Source: UBA6168 sp039819485 (lineage in GTDB: Bacteria; Bacteroidota; Bacteroidia; Chitinophagales; Saprospiraceae). From it: 64,000 nucleotides of DNA. Of this stretch, positions 47,101 to 55,085 are shown piece after piece. How positions within the stretch are numbered: the stretch's first letter is position 1; every line of letters begins with the position of its first letter. Position numbers and translations under genes: made by a program. The DNA is taken from assembly GCA_039819485.1 (NCBI GenBank), contig JBCBRY010000042.1, positions 3,193 to 67,192 on the forward strand, in the 5' to 3' direction. The notes under the pieces were generated by a model. The model was not told where the DNA came from and ran no database searches. It saw only the letters and a program-made list of their open reading frames with translations.

Positions 47101-49687
47101 GGCAGAAAATTTTGACCCGGATGGAGCAGACCCATGTGTGCCGGACAGATGCGCAGGCCCATGTGACTTCGATGGAGATGGCGGTATCAATGCATTGGAT
47201 GCCGATGACGACGGTGATGGTGTAAATGATGAAGACGACATTTTCGGTTCCTGCGACCCAACAACTGATACGGATGAAGACGGAATCCTTGATATTGATG
47301 AAACTGCTGAAGGTACCAATCCTCTTGATCGTTGTGATCCAAATATCACGGATGATGCCTGTGACTTCGACGGAGATGGAACACCGAATGGTGATGACTT
47401 CGATGATGATGGTGATTGTGTTCCGGATCAGAGCGATGTAGAGAATTTCAATCCGCAATCAGATACTGATGGTGATGGTTATACCGACATCCAGGAGTGC
47501 GAGCAAGGCACTGACCCATTAGATGAATGTGATCCGTTCAAGCAAGCAGATTTCTGTGATTGCGATAATGATGACATTTTAAATGCAGACGACACAGATG
47601 ACGACAACGACGGGGTTGAAGATGCACTTGATGCTGATCCTTGTGACCCGAATAGTGATAGTGACAATGATGGTATCAGTGATTTTGATGAAACTGATGG
47701 AGGTACGAATCCACTTGATCCATGTGATCCAAACGAACAGGCTGATGCCTGCATCAATGCGGATAACGATGGTGACGGCTATTCCAGCAATGTATTGCCG
47801 GATGATCCGCTCTTCGATATTGATGACAACAATCCATGTGTGCCGGACCATACAGTTGGTGCCTGTGATTTAGATCAAGATGGAGAGCCAAACGCAACCG
47901 ATGAAGATGACGATGGTGATTGTTTGCCGGATGTTGATGATGCTCTTCCTCATGATAATACCAGCGATTCTGATAATGACACATTATCTGATCTTGAGGA
48001 ATGCAACCTCGGAAGTGACCCTCTTGATAAATGTGACCCGATAAGTACGTTCGGTGAATGTGATTGCGATGGAGATGGACAGCCAAACAATCAAGATGTG
48101 GACGACGACAACGATGGAGTAGAAGATAACGAAGATGCGGACGACTGTGACCCGAACACTGATAAAGATGGTGACGGCATCTCAGATATTGATGAAACAA
48201 CCAACGGTAGCGATCCTTTCAATCCATGTGATCCAAACGATATGGCTACTGCATGTGGTGGTATTGATGACGATGGGGATGGTTACTTGTCGAATGTCAC
48301 GGAAGATGACCCATTATTTGACTCAGATGATGCTGATGCGTGTGTGCCTGATCAAACTGTTGGTAATTGTGACTTTGACCAGGATGGACTGATCAACAGT
48401 ATCGACGAAGATGATGATTGCGATGGAGTACCAGATAACGATGATTTTGATGATTACAATATCGAAAGTGATAGCGACGGTGATGGCATCACTGATAATG
48501 TTGAAACAGGTGGAGACTGTGAATATAACCCGGATATTGATACCGACCCACTGAATACAGATAGCGACGGTGACGGAATTCCGGACGGTGTGGAAGATAA
48601 AAATCACGATGGCATCCTCGACGAAGGGGAAACCGATCCGCTGGACACTGATACGGATGACGATACACTGCCTGATAACTTTGAAGATGCCAACCAGGAC
48701 GGTACGGTCAACCAGGGTGAATCCGATCCAACTAACCCTGACGATGATAACGACGGAATCCTGACCGCTGAGGAAGACACCAACGGCGACGGCGATGTTA
48801 CCAATGATGATACTGACCTCGATGGTACACCTGATTATCTCGATCCTGATCCTTTTGTATTCCTGCAGTTACGTGCATTCCTGCAAGGGCCTTTGGATCA
48901 GACGGAACAACTGATGGGAGATGCCCTAAGGACTACTTTCGATGACGAAGGAAACCGACTTATTCCACTTACAGAACCGTTCACAGATTTGAACCTGCTG
49001 GGCTTGATGCCTTTCTCCCATCTTGGCGGCGGCGGTGAAACCATCGATCCATCCATCCTTGAGGTAGAAGGTGAAAATGCAATAGTTGATTGGGTGTTCA
49101 TTGAACTACGCCTGAAAACAGATCCTTATTACAGTTTGCTGACCCGTTCAGCGTTGATCCAGCGAGATGGAGATGTGGTGGATATAGATGGTAAAAGTGC
49201 GGTTGTGTTCAGGGCCAAAACGGATGATTACTACATCGTTCTGCGTCACCGAAATCACTTTGGTGTGATGACCCAAACACCGTTTGGCCTGACTCGGGAC
49301 AAGGCATCACCTGTGACCATCGACTTTACAGATCCGGCTACTTCGACTTACACGGAGAACATGCTAAAACTTTCACTGGATGGCCAATTGGCTATGTTGT
49401 GGGGAGGAAATGCTGATGGCAACGATAAGATCGCTTACCAGGGGTCAGCCTCCGACAGAGACTTCGTCTTCTTTGAAGTAATGCTCGATCCCGAAAACGA
49501 AACCGGTAGTCTGAATCATATTGCAAAAGGTTACCTCAACAGTGACCTGAACATGGACGGTACGGTAAGGTATCTTGGAGCTGGCAACGATATTGATGAA
49601 ATGATTTTCTTCAACATTTTCCTCCATCCAGATAATCCTACGCCTTTCAGCAACTTCTTTTTCTTAGACCATTCAATTACACCTTAA
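41105..49687 (+). CDS. Giant thrombospondin-type-3-repeat calcium-binding surface protein
   Basis: A 2860-residue exported protein with a signal peptide ending SLQAQ. Residues about 29-195 form a beta-rich domain also present in the next gene. Residues about 190-2590 are nothing but Asp-rich calcium loops of the TSP3 type (DTDNDGIEDG, CDFDGDG, SDSDGDGLSD, DPDDxxPCVP), arranged in a higher-order unit: the segment YNxGxDTNPLD and its close variants occur 11 times. Paired Cys suggests disulfides. The last about 270 residues are a separate domain (LQLRAFLQGPLDQT, GGGETIDPSILEVEG, AIVDWVFIELR, YYIVLRHRNHFGVMTQTP), a C-terminal domain common in large Bacteroidota surface proteins. No type A sorting motif is seen. 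An adhesive or matrix role with calcium stiffening is inferred. Confidence 0.92.
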   Translation: MKLNNFYVVKEALLMLFFLVLGATSLQAQMELRIDLEQDGETYAVYVRPDQSISPSPLALTGTAQITIVVPTGFTYSNFTDINGVWGGSPNAADIVQSPIENPEHDYISIALILDNGITYVSGQETKLFTFKRTSECDGEVTLIDNNTDPFMDPNSMGSNPGNDYSVIDVGVFPLGFYFYSVNYGSAPGCDDADGDGLMDSIEDANDNGEVDEGETDPNNSDTDNDGIEDGVEDANQNGQLDAGETDPTDQCDPEEIFDDCDFDGDGVANIDDDDDDDDGVLDEDDVDDFNKDSDSDNDGVSDDDENGNDGEYNPGVDSDPLDPCDPNVTAVACGATDADGDGFYPDASGEFFDPDDSDPCSPNNCSPACDLDEDFFVNADDHDDDGDGVPDLQDSDPCDPNSDSDNDEIPDVVETGGDGIYNVGVDTNPLDADTDNDGIEDGKEDIDKDGETAANEMNPLDNDTDDDGLLDGEEDTNFNGMLDDGESDPLDKCNPSAVFDECDFDQDGIVNGNDPDDDNDGVDDEFDVNDFDPESDSDGDLTSDNTETGGDGSFDEEEDSDPLNACDPNPNVAACNAVDSDGDLYFGNYPEGHPKYDPDDADPCVPSDQSNACDFDGDGQINGQDSDDDDDGVSDLYDIENFNPNSDSDGDGLSDDIETGQDGMYNPGQDTNPLDDDTDNDLLPDGLEDTNKNGELDDGETNPLLADTDGDGIKDGTEDSNQNGVFNAGESDPLDKCDPDNTLGFCDYDDDGILNEDDDDDDNDGVADISDADPFDENSDSDGDGISDNIETGEDGTYDIGIDTNPLDEDTDDDGIDDGVEDLDQDGNHDSNEMDPTNANTDGDLLSDGEEDANFNGVVDFGESNPLDPCDPFADSQQCQNTDNDNDGFYADVLPDDPTYDIDDDNPCVPSDASPTCDLDGDGTINQDDLDDDGDGVPGNQDIDDHNPNSDTDGDGLTDIVETGGDGVYNNGVDTHPLDPDTDNDGVEDGDEDTNKDGEYLEGSEMNPLDIDTDDDGIKDGIEDANRNGLVDGMESDPKDKCSPHTNFPGECIPTDLDNDGYYGDYPDDHPEFDPQDFQQPCIPDHTADACDFDDDGLVNGSDFDDDGDGVQDDVDVDAYDPNSDSDNDGITDIDETGGNGVYDPAEGDSDPLDPCDPDQNTIACNGTDADGDGFFANFSSDAPEYDPDDENPCVPNHTVGVCDFDEDGLINSVDSDDDGDGVKDINDVLPFDPGSDSDADLIPDSTETAGDGVYNAGIDTNPLDDDTDNDGIIDGVEDANLNGDLDVGETDPINSDTDDDGIGDGEEDANQNGGIDDGESNPLDKCDPDATFGICDFDQDGQINEEDPDDDNDCVEDQIDANPFSENSDSDNDGLTDYNECHELGTDPTNPCDPNPSAPNCTFVDFDGDGFAVNVPETDAAFDPDDANPCVPDNQVGACDFEGDGIVNTEDFDDDGDGVADVDDIDPYNDQTDNDGDGILDIDETDGDQEYNEGIDTDPLDPDTDDDGISDGVEDADKDGDQDPTETNPLSADTDGDGLSDGEEDANFNGMVDGDESDPLDYCDPNKDLPTCDCDGDFLANIDDTDDDNDGVPDDLDADVCDPESDSDGDGLSDKLESEEGTDPLNACDPNVDANQCDPDDQDEDGFVSNYPDSHPDFDPDDADPCNPDPEVDACDFDGDGIPNGFDPDDDNDGVHDMDDIDSFDENSDTDGDGIVDNVETGMDGFYEVGVDTDPLNVDSDGDGIEDGVEDADRNGAINGDETDPLDADTDGDGYDDGVEDANQNGTIDNGESDPNEFCSPDALGGQCDFDGDGQINEVDEDDDNDGVNDGPDANQFDPNSDSDDDGLSDIDETNAGTNPLNPCDPDISSDACVSGDVDEDGDGYFEDVISTSPAFDPNDEDACIPNEEAGNCDFDGDGAINSQDDDDDGDCVNDDVDAGPYNPNSDSDGDSFTDKDECEQGWDYHDPCDPQPSVEFGCAGILDADGDGYFEDVDETAENFDPDGADPCVPDRCAGPCDFDGDGGINALDADDDGDGVNDEDDIFGSCDPTTDTDEDGILDIDETAEGTNPLDRCDPNITDDACDFDGDGTPNGDDFDDDGDCVPDQSDVENFNPQSDTDGDGYTDIQECEQGTDPLDECDPFKQADFCDCDNDDILNADDTDDDNDGVEDALDADPCDPNSDSDNDGISDFDETDGGTNPLDPCDPNEQADACINADNDGDGYSSNVLPDDPLFDIDDNNPCVPDHTVGACDLDQDGEPNATDEDDDGDCLPDVDDALPHDNTSDSDNDTLSDLEECNLGSDPLDKCDPISTFGECDCDGDGQPNNQDVDDDNDGVEDNEDADDCDPNTDKDGDGISDIDETTNGSDPFNPCDPNDMATACGGIDDDGDGYLSNVTEDDPLFDSDDADACVPDQTVGNCDFDQDGLINSIDEDDDCDGVPDNDDFDDYNIESDSDGDGITDNVETGGDCEYNPDIDTDPLNTDSDGDGIPDGVEDKNHDGILDEGETDPLDTDTDDDTLPDNFEDANQDGTVNQGESDPTNPDDDNDGILTAEEDTNGDGDVTNDDTDLDGTPDYLDPDPFVFLQLRAFLQGPLDQTEQLMGDALRTTFDDEGNRLIPLTEPFTDLNLLGLMPFSHLGGGGETIDPSILEVEGENAIVDWVFIELRLKTDPYYSLLTRSALIQRDGDVVDIDGKSAVVFRAKTDDYYIVLRHRNHFGVMTQTPFGLTRDKASPVTIDFTDPATSTYTENMLKLSLDGQLAMLWGGNADGNDKIAYQGSASDRDFVFFEVMLDPENETGSLNHIAKGYLNSDLNMDGTVRYLGAGNDIDEMIFFNIFLHPDNPTPFSNFFFLDHSITP

Positions 49688-49784
49688 ATAATCGAGGAAG
49701 GTGGTTTGTCAGGGAAATCTCTCTGGCAAACCAGCTGCCTCCATGTCAAAATTGAAACTATTTCAAACACAAAAAATTAACACC

Positions 49785-50657
49785 ATGAAAAAATTGAATC
49801 TATTCCTGTGCCTGGCTTTCCTTTTTTCTGCTTTGTCTTCACAGGCTCAGTTCGAATTCAAAATTGGGTATGACTTTGACACCGAACGTTATACCGTTTC
49901 TGTCATCCCTCAGGCTTCCTACACTGAGCCACAGAACATTACATCTGATGGGCAGGTGACCATCAAGGCTCCTACCAACAAGTTTATCCCGGTTGAAATC
50001 CAAAGCGAATTGGAAGGCATGACATGGGAGGCCAACTCAAGAATCGATGCACCAGAAGAGGCACCTGAACAGGACTATATATCCTTTGCGTTGCAAATCA
50101 GCGGTGGAGTCGCTTATCCTGAATACAAGGAAGGTGAAGAACTGCCACTTTTTACTTTCAAGAATGCCTATGGATGCCAGGCGGGTTCAGGTACGGCCAG
50201 TGATGCTATTATTGCCATCATCGACAATGATGCGGATGTTTTCATGCCACCTAACAGTGCCAATGCGAATATCGGTAATTCTTTGTCTGTCCTCGGAGCT
50301 GGCACTACTGGCAACGGTTATGGATATGCCGGCCTTTACAACGGCGGAGCAGTAAGTTGTGATCCTCAAAATCCTACTTCAACTGCTGAAGAACTCGGGT
50401 TTTCTGACTTCCGTGTTTTCCCAAATCCAGTATATAACGAAGCCAATATTGAAATTCAGTGGGAAGGTGAATCATTGGACGCATATATTCAAATGGTTGA
50501 CCCAACCGGCAAATTGATCTTGCAAGAACCTGTTACTTTGGCCAATGGCAGAAACACCATGAGCCTCCTGGTCGGCAATTATCCTGCGGGCAGCTATTTC
50601 CTTTACCTCGTAGGAGAAGAATGGGAAGTAAGCCTCGACAAACTAAACAAGCAATAA
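49785..50657 (+). CDS. Secreted T9SS protein sharing the N-terminal domain of the giant protein
   Basis: A 290-residue exported protein starting at the ATG at 49785 (signal peptide to SSQAQ); the longer frame begins at a GTG after the previous stop. Residues about 22-195 align by eye with the N-terminal domain of the giant protein: PEQDYISFALQI against PEHDYISIALIL, and IIDNDADVFMPPNS against LIDNNTDPFMDPNS. It ends with a T9SS type A domain (VFPNPVYNEANIEI and GSYFLYLV). It follows the giant gene by 97 bp and is probably cotranscribed. It may be a surface anchor or partner for it; that is inference. Confidence 0.85.
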   Translation: MKKLNLFLCLAFLFSALSSQAQFEFKIGYDFDTERYTVSVIPQASYTEPQNITSDGQVTIKAPTNKFIPVEIQSELEGMTWEANSRIDAPEEAPEQDYISFALQISGGVAYPEYKEGEELPLFTFKNAYGCQAGSGTASDAIIAIIDNDADVFMPPNSANANIGNSLSVLGAGTTGNGYGYAGLYNGGAVSCDPQNPTSTAEELGFSDFRVFPNPVYNEANIEIQWEGESLDAYIQMVDPTGKLILQEPVTLANGRNTMSLLVGNYPAGSYFLYLVGEEWEVSLDKLNKQ

Positions 50658-50700
50658 ATTTTCAATTAAACATTAATTTTCTAATAAAAAAAACCATGCG

Positions 50701-50742
50701 GGAGGCAGCTCGAAAGTGCTGCCTCCGGCGAGGGTTCCTTTT
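50701..50742 (+). terminator. Terminator after the T9SS partner gene
   Basis: 9-bp stem GGAGGCAGC/GCTGCCTCC with loop TCGAAAGT, followed a few bases later by TTCCTTTTTT. Confidence 0.7.
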
Positions 50743-50810
50743 TTAAAAAAACGAAAAAACCATTAAATGCTGGCCATCCCAGCACCCGGTTTTCATATCT
50801 GAAACCTGAA

Positions 50811-50853
50811 CAACCAAAAACCAAGAACCAAGAACCAAGAACCAAAAAAACCA
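50811..50853. repeat. CCAAGAA/CCAAAAA heptad array
   Basis: About six units of CCAAGAA and CCAAAAA in an otherwise empty stretch between two terminators. Confidence 0.8.
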
Positions 50854-50923
50854 CAAGAAAAATGAGAGGGAGAACAGAGAAGACAATTAGCCCCGGCTAA
50901 AAAGAATTCTCTGTCTATTTTAG

Positions 50924-50950
50924 GCGGCGCCTTTGGCGCCGCTTTTTCTT
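50924..50950 (+). terminator. Strong GC-rich terminator
   Basis: Perfect 8-bp stem GCGGCGCC/GGCGCCGC with a TTT loop and a TTTTTCTTTT tail. Together with the terminator at 50701 it isolates the polysaccharide cluster from the giant-protein operon. Confidence 0.85.
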
Positions 50951-51031
50951 TTCGTATTCTTTTTTCGTTTAATGTGAGTCCAAGAACTGCCTTTTTTACC
51001 TTTCAATTCGTGGTTTTTAAGGGGCTTCCTC

Positions 51032-51062
51032 TTTACTCGCATTGTTTTTTTGACTATCTTTG
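51032..51062 (+). promoter_or_regulatory. Promoter of the polysaccharide cluster
   Basis: TTTA at 51032-51035 and TATCTTTG at 51055-51062 (a perfect -7 box) are 19 bp apart. The start of transcription would be near 51069, leaving a leader of about 256 nt before the ATG at 51325. The leader contains CCTATGA/TCATAGG arms (51174-51210). A single TTTTTTGACCACTTG at 51113 resembles the end of the TIR element but has no matching body. Confidence 0.5.
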
Positions 51063-51324
51063 CGCCTCGTAAAAAGAGTTTTATTACTTTTTTCCTTTCG
51101 TCAAATAATTTTTTTGACCACTTGATTCCCCTAATTTTTTCCCTGGCTATTAAATATTGGAAAAACTGATTTTACCTATGAACCCAAGCTACATGACACA
51201 ACGATCATAGGCTAAAAATTTAACTACACATTGAATTTTAATAAAGGATCAGAACAATAAAGTTAATTTTAACACTGATTCCTTGCCCCCAGACCATTTT
51301 ACTGAGAAAACTTACACAACCACT

Positions 51325-53559
51325 ATGGACTTAAATTATTTACTAAACATACTGCTTAGGAGAAAATGGTTGCTGCTGTCCGTCGTCTTTATTTCAACAG
51401 TAGCCACTTATTATCTGATTGGCCAACTCCCTGATACTTATAAGGCCGAATCAGTGATTGAAACGGGCATCATCAACTACCAGGGGCCATCACTCGCACG
51501 GGACAACGGTTTCATACAACAATTTCAAATTGATAGTGACTTCAGTGGCTTGATTGAGAAAATGAAGTCGCGCACCGTCATCAAGAAACTGACAGAGGCC
51601 TTGCTGGCACATGACCTTTTGGCGGACGGACTTTCTGAAAAACCCTTCCGGATTCCAGAAGATATGGAATTGACCCAAACCGAACTGGACGATATTGTGC
51701 TTAAGTTGAAAGCCAATTTCAATGATTCCATATTGAGCGAAAGACCAGAACCTTTCCGGTCCGACTCCCGGTTGGCGGAGGCATACGGTTATGATTATGA
51801 AAGCTTGATGAAGAAATTGGCCATCAACCGAATTGCCGAAACGGATTACGTAAAAGTAGAGTTCGAGTCGGAAAGCCCGGCACTGTCTCACTTTGTGGTG
51901 AATTCCTTTTTGCAGAATTTTATCAAAATGCATGAAGAAGATTTGCGAAAAGGTGAGGATAAAGTTTTGGAGTTCAATGAAAAGAAGTTGGCACAGGTCA
52001 AGGAGGAGCTCGATTCCATGATCAAAGTCATCAATGAATATAAAACGGCCAATGGGCTGGTCGATGTGTCTACACAGAGAGAAACCGTAGTTTCACAAAA
52101 AAAGGAATTGGAATTGAAGTTACAGGAGGTACAAGGTTCCATTCCAAGTTTGCAGCGGAACATTTCCTTTTTAGAAGGTGAAATCTTCAAGTATAACAAA
52201 CTCACGGCCGATGAAGCTTACAAGCAGATAAATTACAACGATGAATTTTTGGCCACCATGAATGAGATAACGGAACTACAAAAAGATTATGTAGAAGCCA
52301 AGGCCAATGGTAGTCAAAATGCCGAGGCCATTGAAAAACGGATCGAAGAGTTGAAAAACAAACAGGCATCTACTTTGTCAAATGCGCTGGCCATTATTCC
52401 AAAATCCGAAAAAAAGCAAATAGATGATAAATTAAAAGGATTGATCCAGCGTCATCTGGATGCCAAACTGGAACTTGAGCTGGCACTGGAGGCGCAGCGA
52501 TCCTATCCGAAAGAGATCAGCCGGTTGGAAGGAAGGGCCAACAAGCTGTTGCAGGATGACAATACGCTGTATTACATGACCCAGGAAAAGGATCGCCTGG
52601 ACACAGAATACGACAAGATCAGAAGGGAATATGAAGATTCAGAATATATGGCAGAAGGGGTCGACAGCCCGTTGGATGTGGTAGAACCCGTCGAAATGCC
52701 CACTGAACCAGAGTCGAAAAACAGGGCGGTATTTGCTGTTTTTGCAGGTATTGCCGGAGGCTCCCTGACCAGTATTCTGCTGTTTCTTTTAGCATTTATT
52801 GACACGAGTATTTCTATTCCGAGTCAATTTAGCCGGGTGACGGGGCTGCCGCTGGTCGGTTATGTCAATAAAGTGAAATTAAAAAATGTAGACCTCCAAA
52901 AACTGTTTGCACAAACACAGAAAAAAGGAGACCTCGAATATTTCAAAGAAAGCATCCGCAAGATCAGGACTGCGATTGAAAATTCGGGGGCCAAGACTTT
53001 TTTATTTGTAAGCCCCAAGGCATCGGAGGGGAAGTCGTTCCTCATTGTACTGTTGGCTTACGCTTTAAGCCTCAATGACCGAAAGGTATTGATCATCGAT
53101 ACAAATTTCAAAAACAATACACTGTCGGCTTTTAAAACGAAGTCTTTTATTGAAATAAATACCTTTGGAAAGGCAATTATTGCCAACAGTGATTTTAATC
53201 GAAAGGCTTTGATGAGCGGGGCAGGGGAGGAGCCATATGATCCTAATTTGAAGAACATTGATATCGTTGGGAACAAAGGGGGGAGCCAAAGCCCTTCCGA
53301 GGTGCTGGCTGGTAAGAATTTTGATCGCATTATGGCGGCCTACAAAAAGAAATATGATTTCATTTTTATGGAATCTGCGGCCATGAACAAATTCTCCGAT
53401 GCACGGGAGCTGCTTCCCTACACGGATAAGTTGGCAGTTGTGTTCTCTGCGGAGTCCCCCATGGGCAATGCCGATAACGATACACTTGACTACTTGCAAG
53501 GCATGAACGGGAAAATGTTCGGTGGCATTTTGAACAATGTAGACATGAAAAATATATGA
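51325..53559 (+). CDS. Wzz/Wzc-like polysaccharide co-polymerase with BY-kinase-like domain
   Basis: A 744-residue inner-membrane protein starting at the ATG at 51325. The first transmembrane helix is WLLLSVVFISTVATYYLI. The periplasmic part has long coiled coils (residues about 200-430) and a second helix near 470 (FAVFAGIAGGSLTSILLFLLAFI). The cytoplasmic domain has a P-loop SPKASEGKS (Lys570) and a Walker A'-like LIIDTNFKN, where BY-kinases usually have LLIDxD. The C-terminus (NNVDMKNI) lacks the tyrosine cluster of Wzc kinases. It should control chain length or export of a polysaccharide; kinase activity is doubtful. Confidence 0.85.
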   Translation: MDLNYLLNILLRRKWLLLSVVFISTVATYYLIGQLPDTYKAESVIETGIINYQGPSLARDNGFIQQFQIDSDFSGLIEKMKSRTVIKKLTEALLAHDLLADGLSEKPFRIPEDMELTQTELDDIVLKLKANFNDSILSERPEPFRSDSRLAEAYGYDYESLMKKLAINRIAETDYVKVEFESESPALSHFVVNSFLQNFIKMHEEDLRKGEDKVLEFNEKKLAQVKEELDSMIKVINEYKTANGLVDVSTQRETVVSQKKELELKLQEVQGSIPSLQRNISFLEGEIFKYNKLTADEAYKQINYNDEFLATMNEITELQKDYVEAKANGSQNAEAIEKRIEELKNKQASTLSNALAIIPKSEKKQIDDKLKGLIQRHLDAKLELELALEAQRSYPKEISRLEGRANKLLQDDNTLYYMTQEKDRLDTEYDKIRREYEDSEYMAEGVDSPLDVVEPVEMPTEPESKNRAVFAVFAGIAGGSLTSILLFLLAFIDTSISIPSQFSRVTGLPLVGYVNKVKLKNVDLQKLFAQTQKKGDLEYFKESIRKIRTAIENSGAKTFLFVSPKASEGKSFLIVLLAYALSLNDRKVLIIDTNFKNNTLSAFKTKSFIEINTFGKAIIANSDFNRKALMSGAGEEPYDPNLKNIDIVGNKGGSQSPSEVLAGKNFDRIMAAYKKKYDFIFMESAAMNKFSDARELLPYTDKLAVVFSAESPMGNADNDTLDYLQGMNGKMFGGILNNVDMKNI

Positions 53560-53622
53560 TTGTTAATTGTTGCTTGTTATTTGTTTAAAACAACCAGCGA
53601 CCAACAACCAACAATGATTAAT
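53560..53622. repeat. Facing TTGTTAATTGTTGC / CAACAACCAACAAT repeats
   Basis: Short TTGTT-rich and CAACAA-rich stretches face each other between the co-polymerase and flippase genes, forming an imperfect hairpin of the text-like repeat type seen elsewhere in the window. Confidence 0.5.
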
Positions 53623-53637
53623 TAACCATTCAATTTA

Positions 53638-54999
53638 TTGAAAACGGGATACTGGCTCCGATCGGGGTTCTATACAATTTCAGAAAAAGCGGCAGCCCTG
53701 GTATTTGGTTTTGGAGGGTTACTGCTGTTATTGCGGAGCATTTCGCAAGCGGATTTTGGAGTATGGGCGTTGTTCCTGGCCATTGTTTCCATCTTGGAGG
53801 TAGGAAGGATCGGACTGTTACAGAATGCGCTGGTCAAGTACATGTCGACCATAGAAGAGGAAGAGGAAATAAGAAGGGTAGCAACGGCTTCCCTGGTCTT
53901 GAATGGTATTTTGACATCGATAATTGTTTTGGCTCTTTTGGGATTGGCTGAATTGATGGGGGCGTGGATGGAGGTTCCGGCATTGGCCGAGCTGCTGAAA
54001 ATCTACTGTATGACCACGGTAGCTCTGATTCCTTTTTTTCAGTTTAATTATATTCAGCAAGCCAACCTTGATTTCAAGGGGATCTTTTGGAGCAATGCAG
54101 TGAAAGGAGGTATTTTATTTGGTTTTATTCTTTGGCTGTTTTTGCAGGATGAACTTATCCAGCTGTCCCACCTGGCGGTTTGCCAAATTATCGCAGCGGC
54201 TGCTGCTTCACTGGTGAGCTGGTATTTCGCCCGACCTTATTTGAAGTTTAGCAGCAAGGTCGACAGAGGCTGGATCATCAAGTTGTTGCGCTTTGGAATA
54301 TTTGTTTTTGGAACCAATTTCTGTGCGCAGCTTTTCAAAAACACCGATAAATTTTTATTGAAAATATTACCTGCGGGTGGATTGGTGGCAATTGCAATCT
54401 ACGAAGCAGCCATTCGGGTAACCAACCTAATTGACATTCCAACAGCCAGTATGGCGAATATTCTTTTCCCCCAAAGTGCAAGACGGCTGGCCGATGGCAA
54501 AGAGGCAGTCCGGCAGCTTTATGAAAAAGCGGTGGGAGCAATTATGGCATTTATGGTCCCCGCGATTATCGGAGTCATGGTGCTGGCCGATTGGATCGTC
54601 TTGATAGTCGGGGGATCGGAATACGCAGAGTCGGCCAATGTGCTGAGAATCACGATTTTATTCGGATTGTTCATGCCATACGTGGTTCAATTCGGGACGG
54701 TCATTGATAGTATCGGAAGGCCGCAGGTCAATTTTCTGTTTACCCTGTTGAGCCTGCTCTTTACGGCGGTCTCAAATCTAATTTTTATCAGTCTGCTTGG
54801 TGTTTACGGAGCAGCCATCGGCACCCTTTCTGCTTATGCGCTTACTTTCGTGATAATGCAGATTTATCTGCACCAGCACTTAAAAGTGAATCCATTAAGG
54901 CCATTTGGCTACATGATAGATTTTTACAAACAGATAATTTCCATCGGGAAAAAAGCATTGCAAAATGGCAGCCTGACAGCTGCGTTAAATGAGGAGTAG
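53638..54999 (+). CDS. Wzx-like polysaccharide flippase
   Basis: A 453-residue integral membrane protein of the MATE/Wzx superfamily, with a run of about 12-14 hydrophobic helices (for example AAALVFGFGGLLLLL, ALFLAIVSILEVGRIGLLQ, YEKAVGAIMAFMVPAIIGVM). It should flip lipid-linked oligosaccharide across the inner membrane. The start is probably TTG at 53638: an in-frame stop lies at 53623 and the next Met is about 68 residues inside, past the first helices. A TTG start is unusual among the neighbours. Confidence 0.87.
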   Translation: MKTGYWLRSGFYTISEKAAALVFGFGGLLLLLRSISQADFGVWALFLAIVSILEVGRIGLLQNALVKYMSTIEEEEEIRRVATASLVLNGILTSIIVLALLGLAELMGAWMEVPALAELLKIYCMTTVALIPFFQFNYIQQANLDFKGIFWSNAVKGGILFGFILWLFLQDELIQLSHLAVCQIIAAAAASLVSWYFARPYLKFSSKVDRGWIIKLLRFGIFVFGTNFCAQLFKNTDKFLLKILPAGGLVAIAIYEAAIRVTNLIDIPTASMANILFPQSARRLADGKEAVRQLYEKAVGAIMAFMVPAIIGVMVLADWIVLIVGGSEYAESANVLRITILFGLFMPYVVQFGTVIDSIGRPQVNFLFTLLSLLFTAVSNLIFISLLGVYGAAIGTLSAYALTFVIMQIYLHQHLKVNPLRPFGYMIDFYKQIISIGKKALQNGSLTAALNEE

Positions 55000-55002
55000 A
55001 AA

Positions 55003-55083
55003 TGGTTTTTGGTTTTTGGTTTTTGGTTTTTGGTTGATTCAACCCGGACCCAAAAACCAAAAACCAAGAACCAAAAACCAAAA
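55003..55083. repeat. Facing TTTTTGG and CCAAAAA heptad arrays (hairpin)
   Basis: Four to five TTTTTGG units (55003-55034) face CCAAAAA/CCAAGAA units (55048-55083) around a 13-nt loop, giving a long stem between the flippase and methyltransferase genes and ending three bases before the methyltransferase ATG. Confidence 0.85.
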
Positions 55084-55085
55084 TT

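Noticed and set aside
41709..48804. Many Met/Thr/Ile-rich or Ser/Pro-rich frames in both directions across the giant gene
   Set aside because: They are shadows of the Asp-rich GAT/GAC codons of the calcium-loop repeats and have no independent signals.
51106..51128. Single TTTTTTGACCACTTG resembling the end of the dispersed TIR element
   Set aside because: Only one end is present and no body of the element follows; a chance match in AT-rich DNA cannot be excluded.
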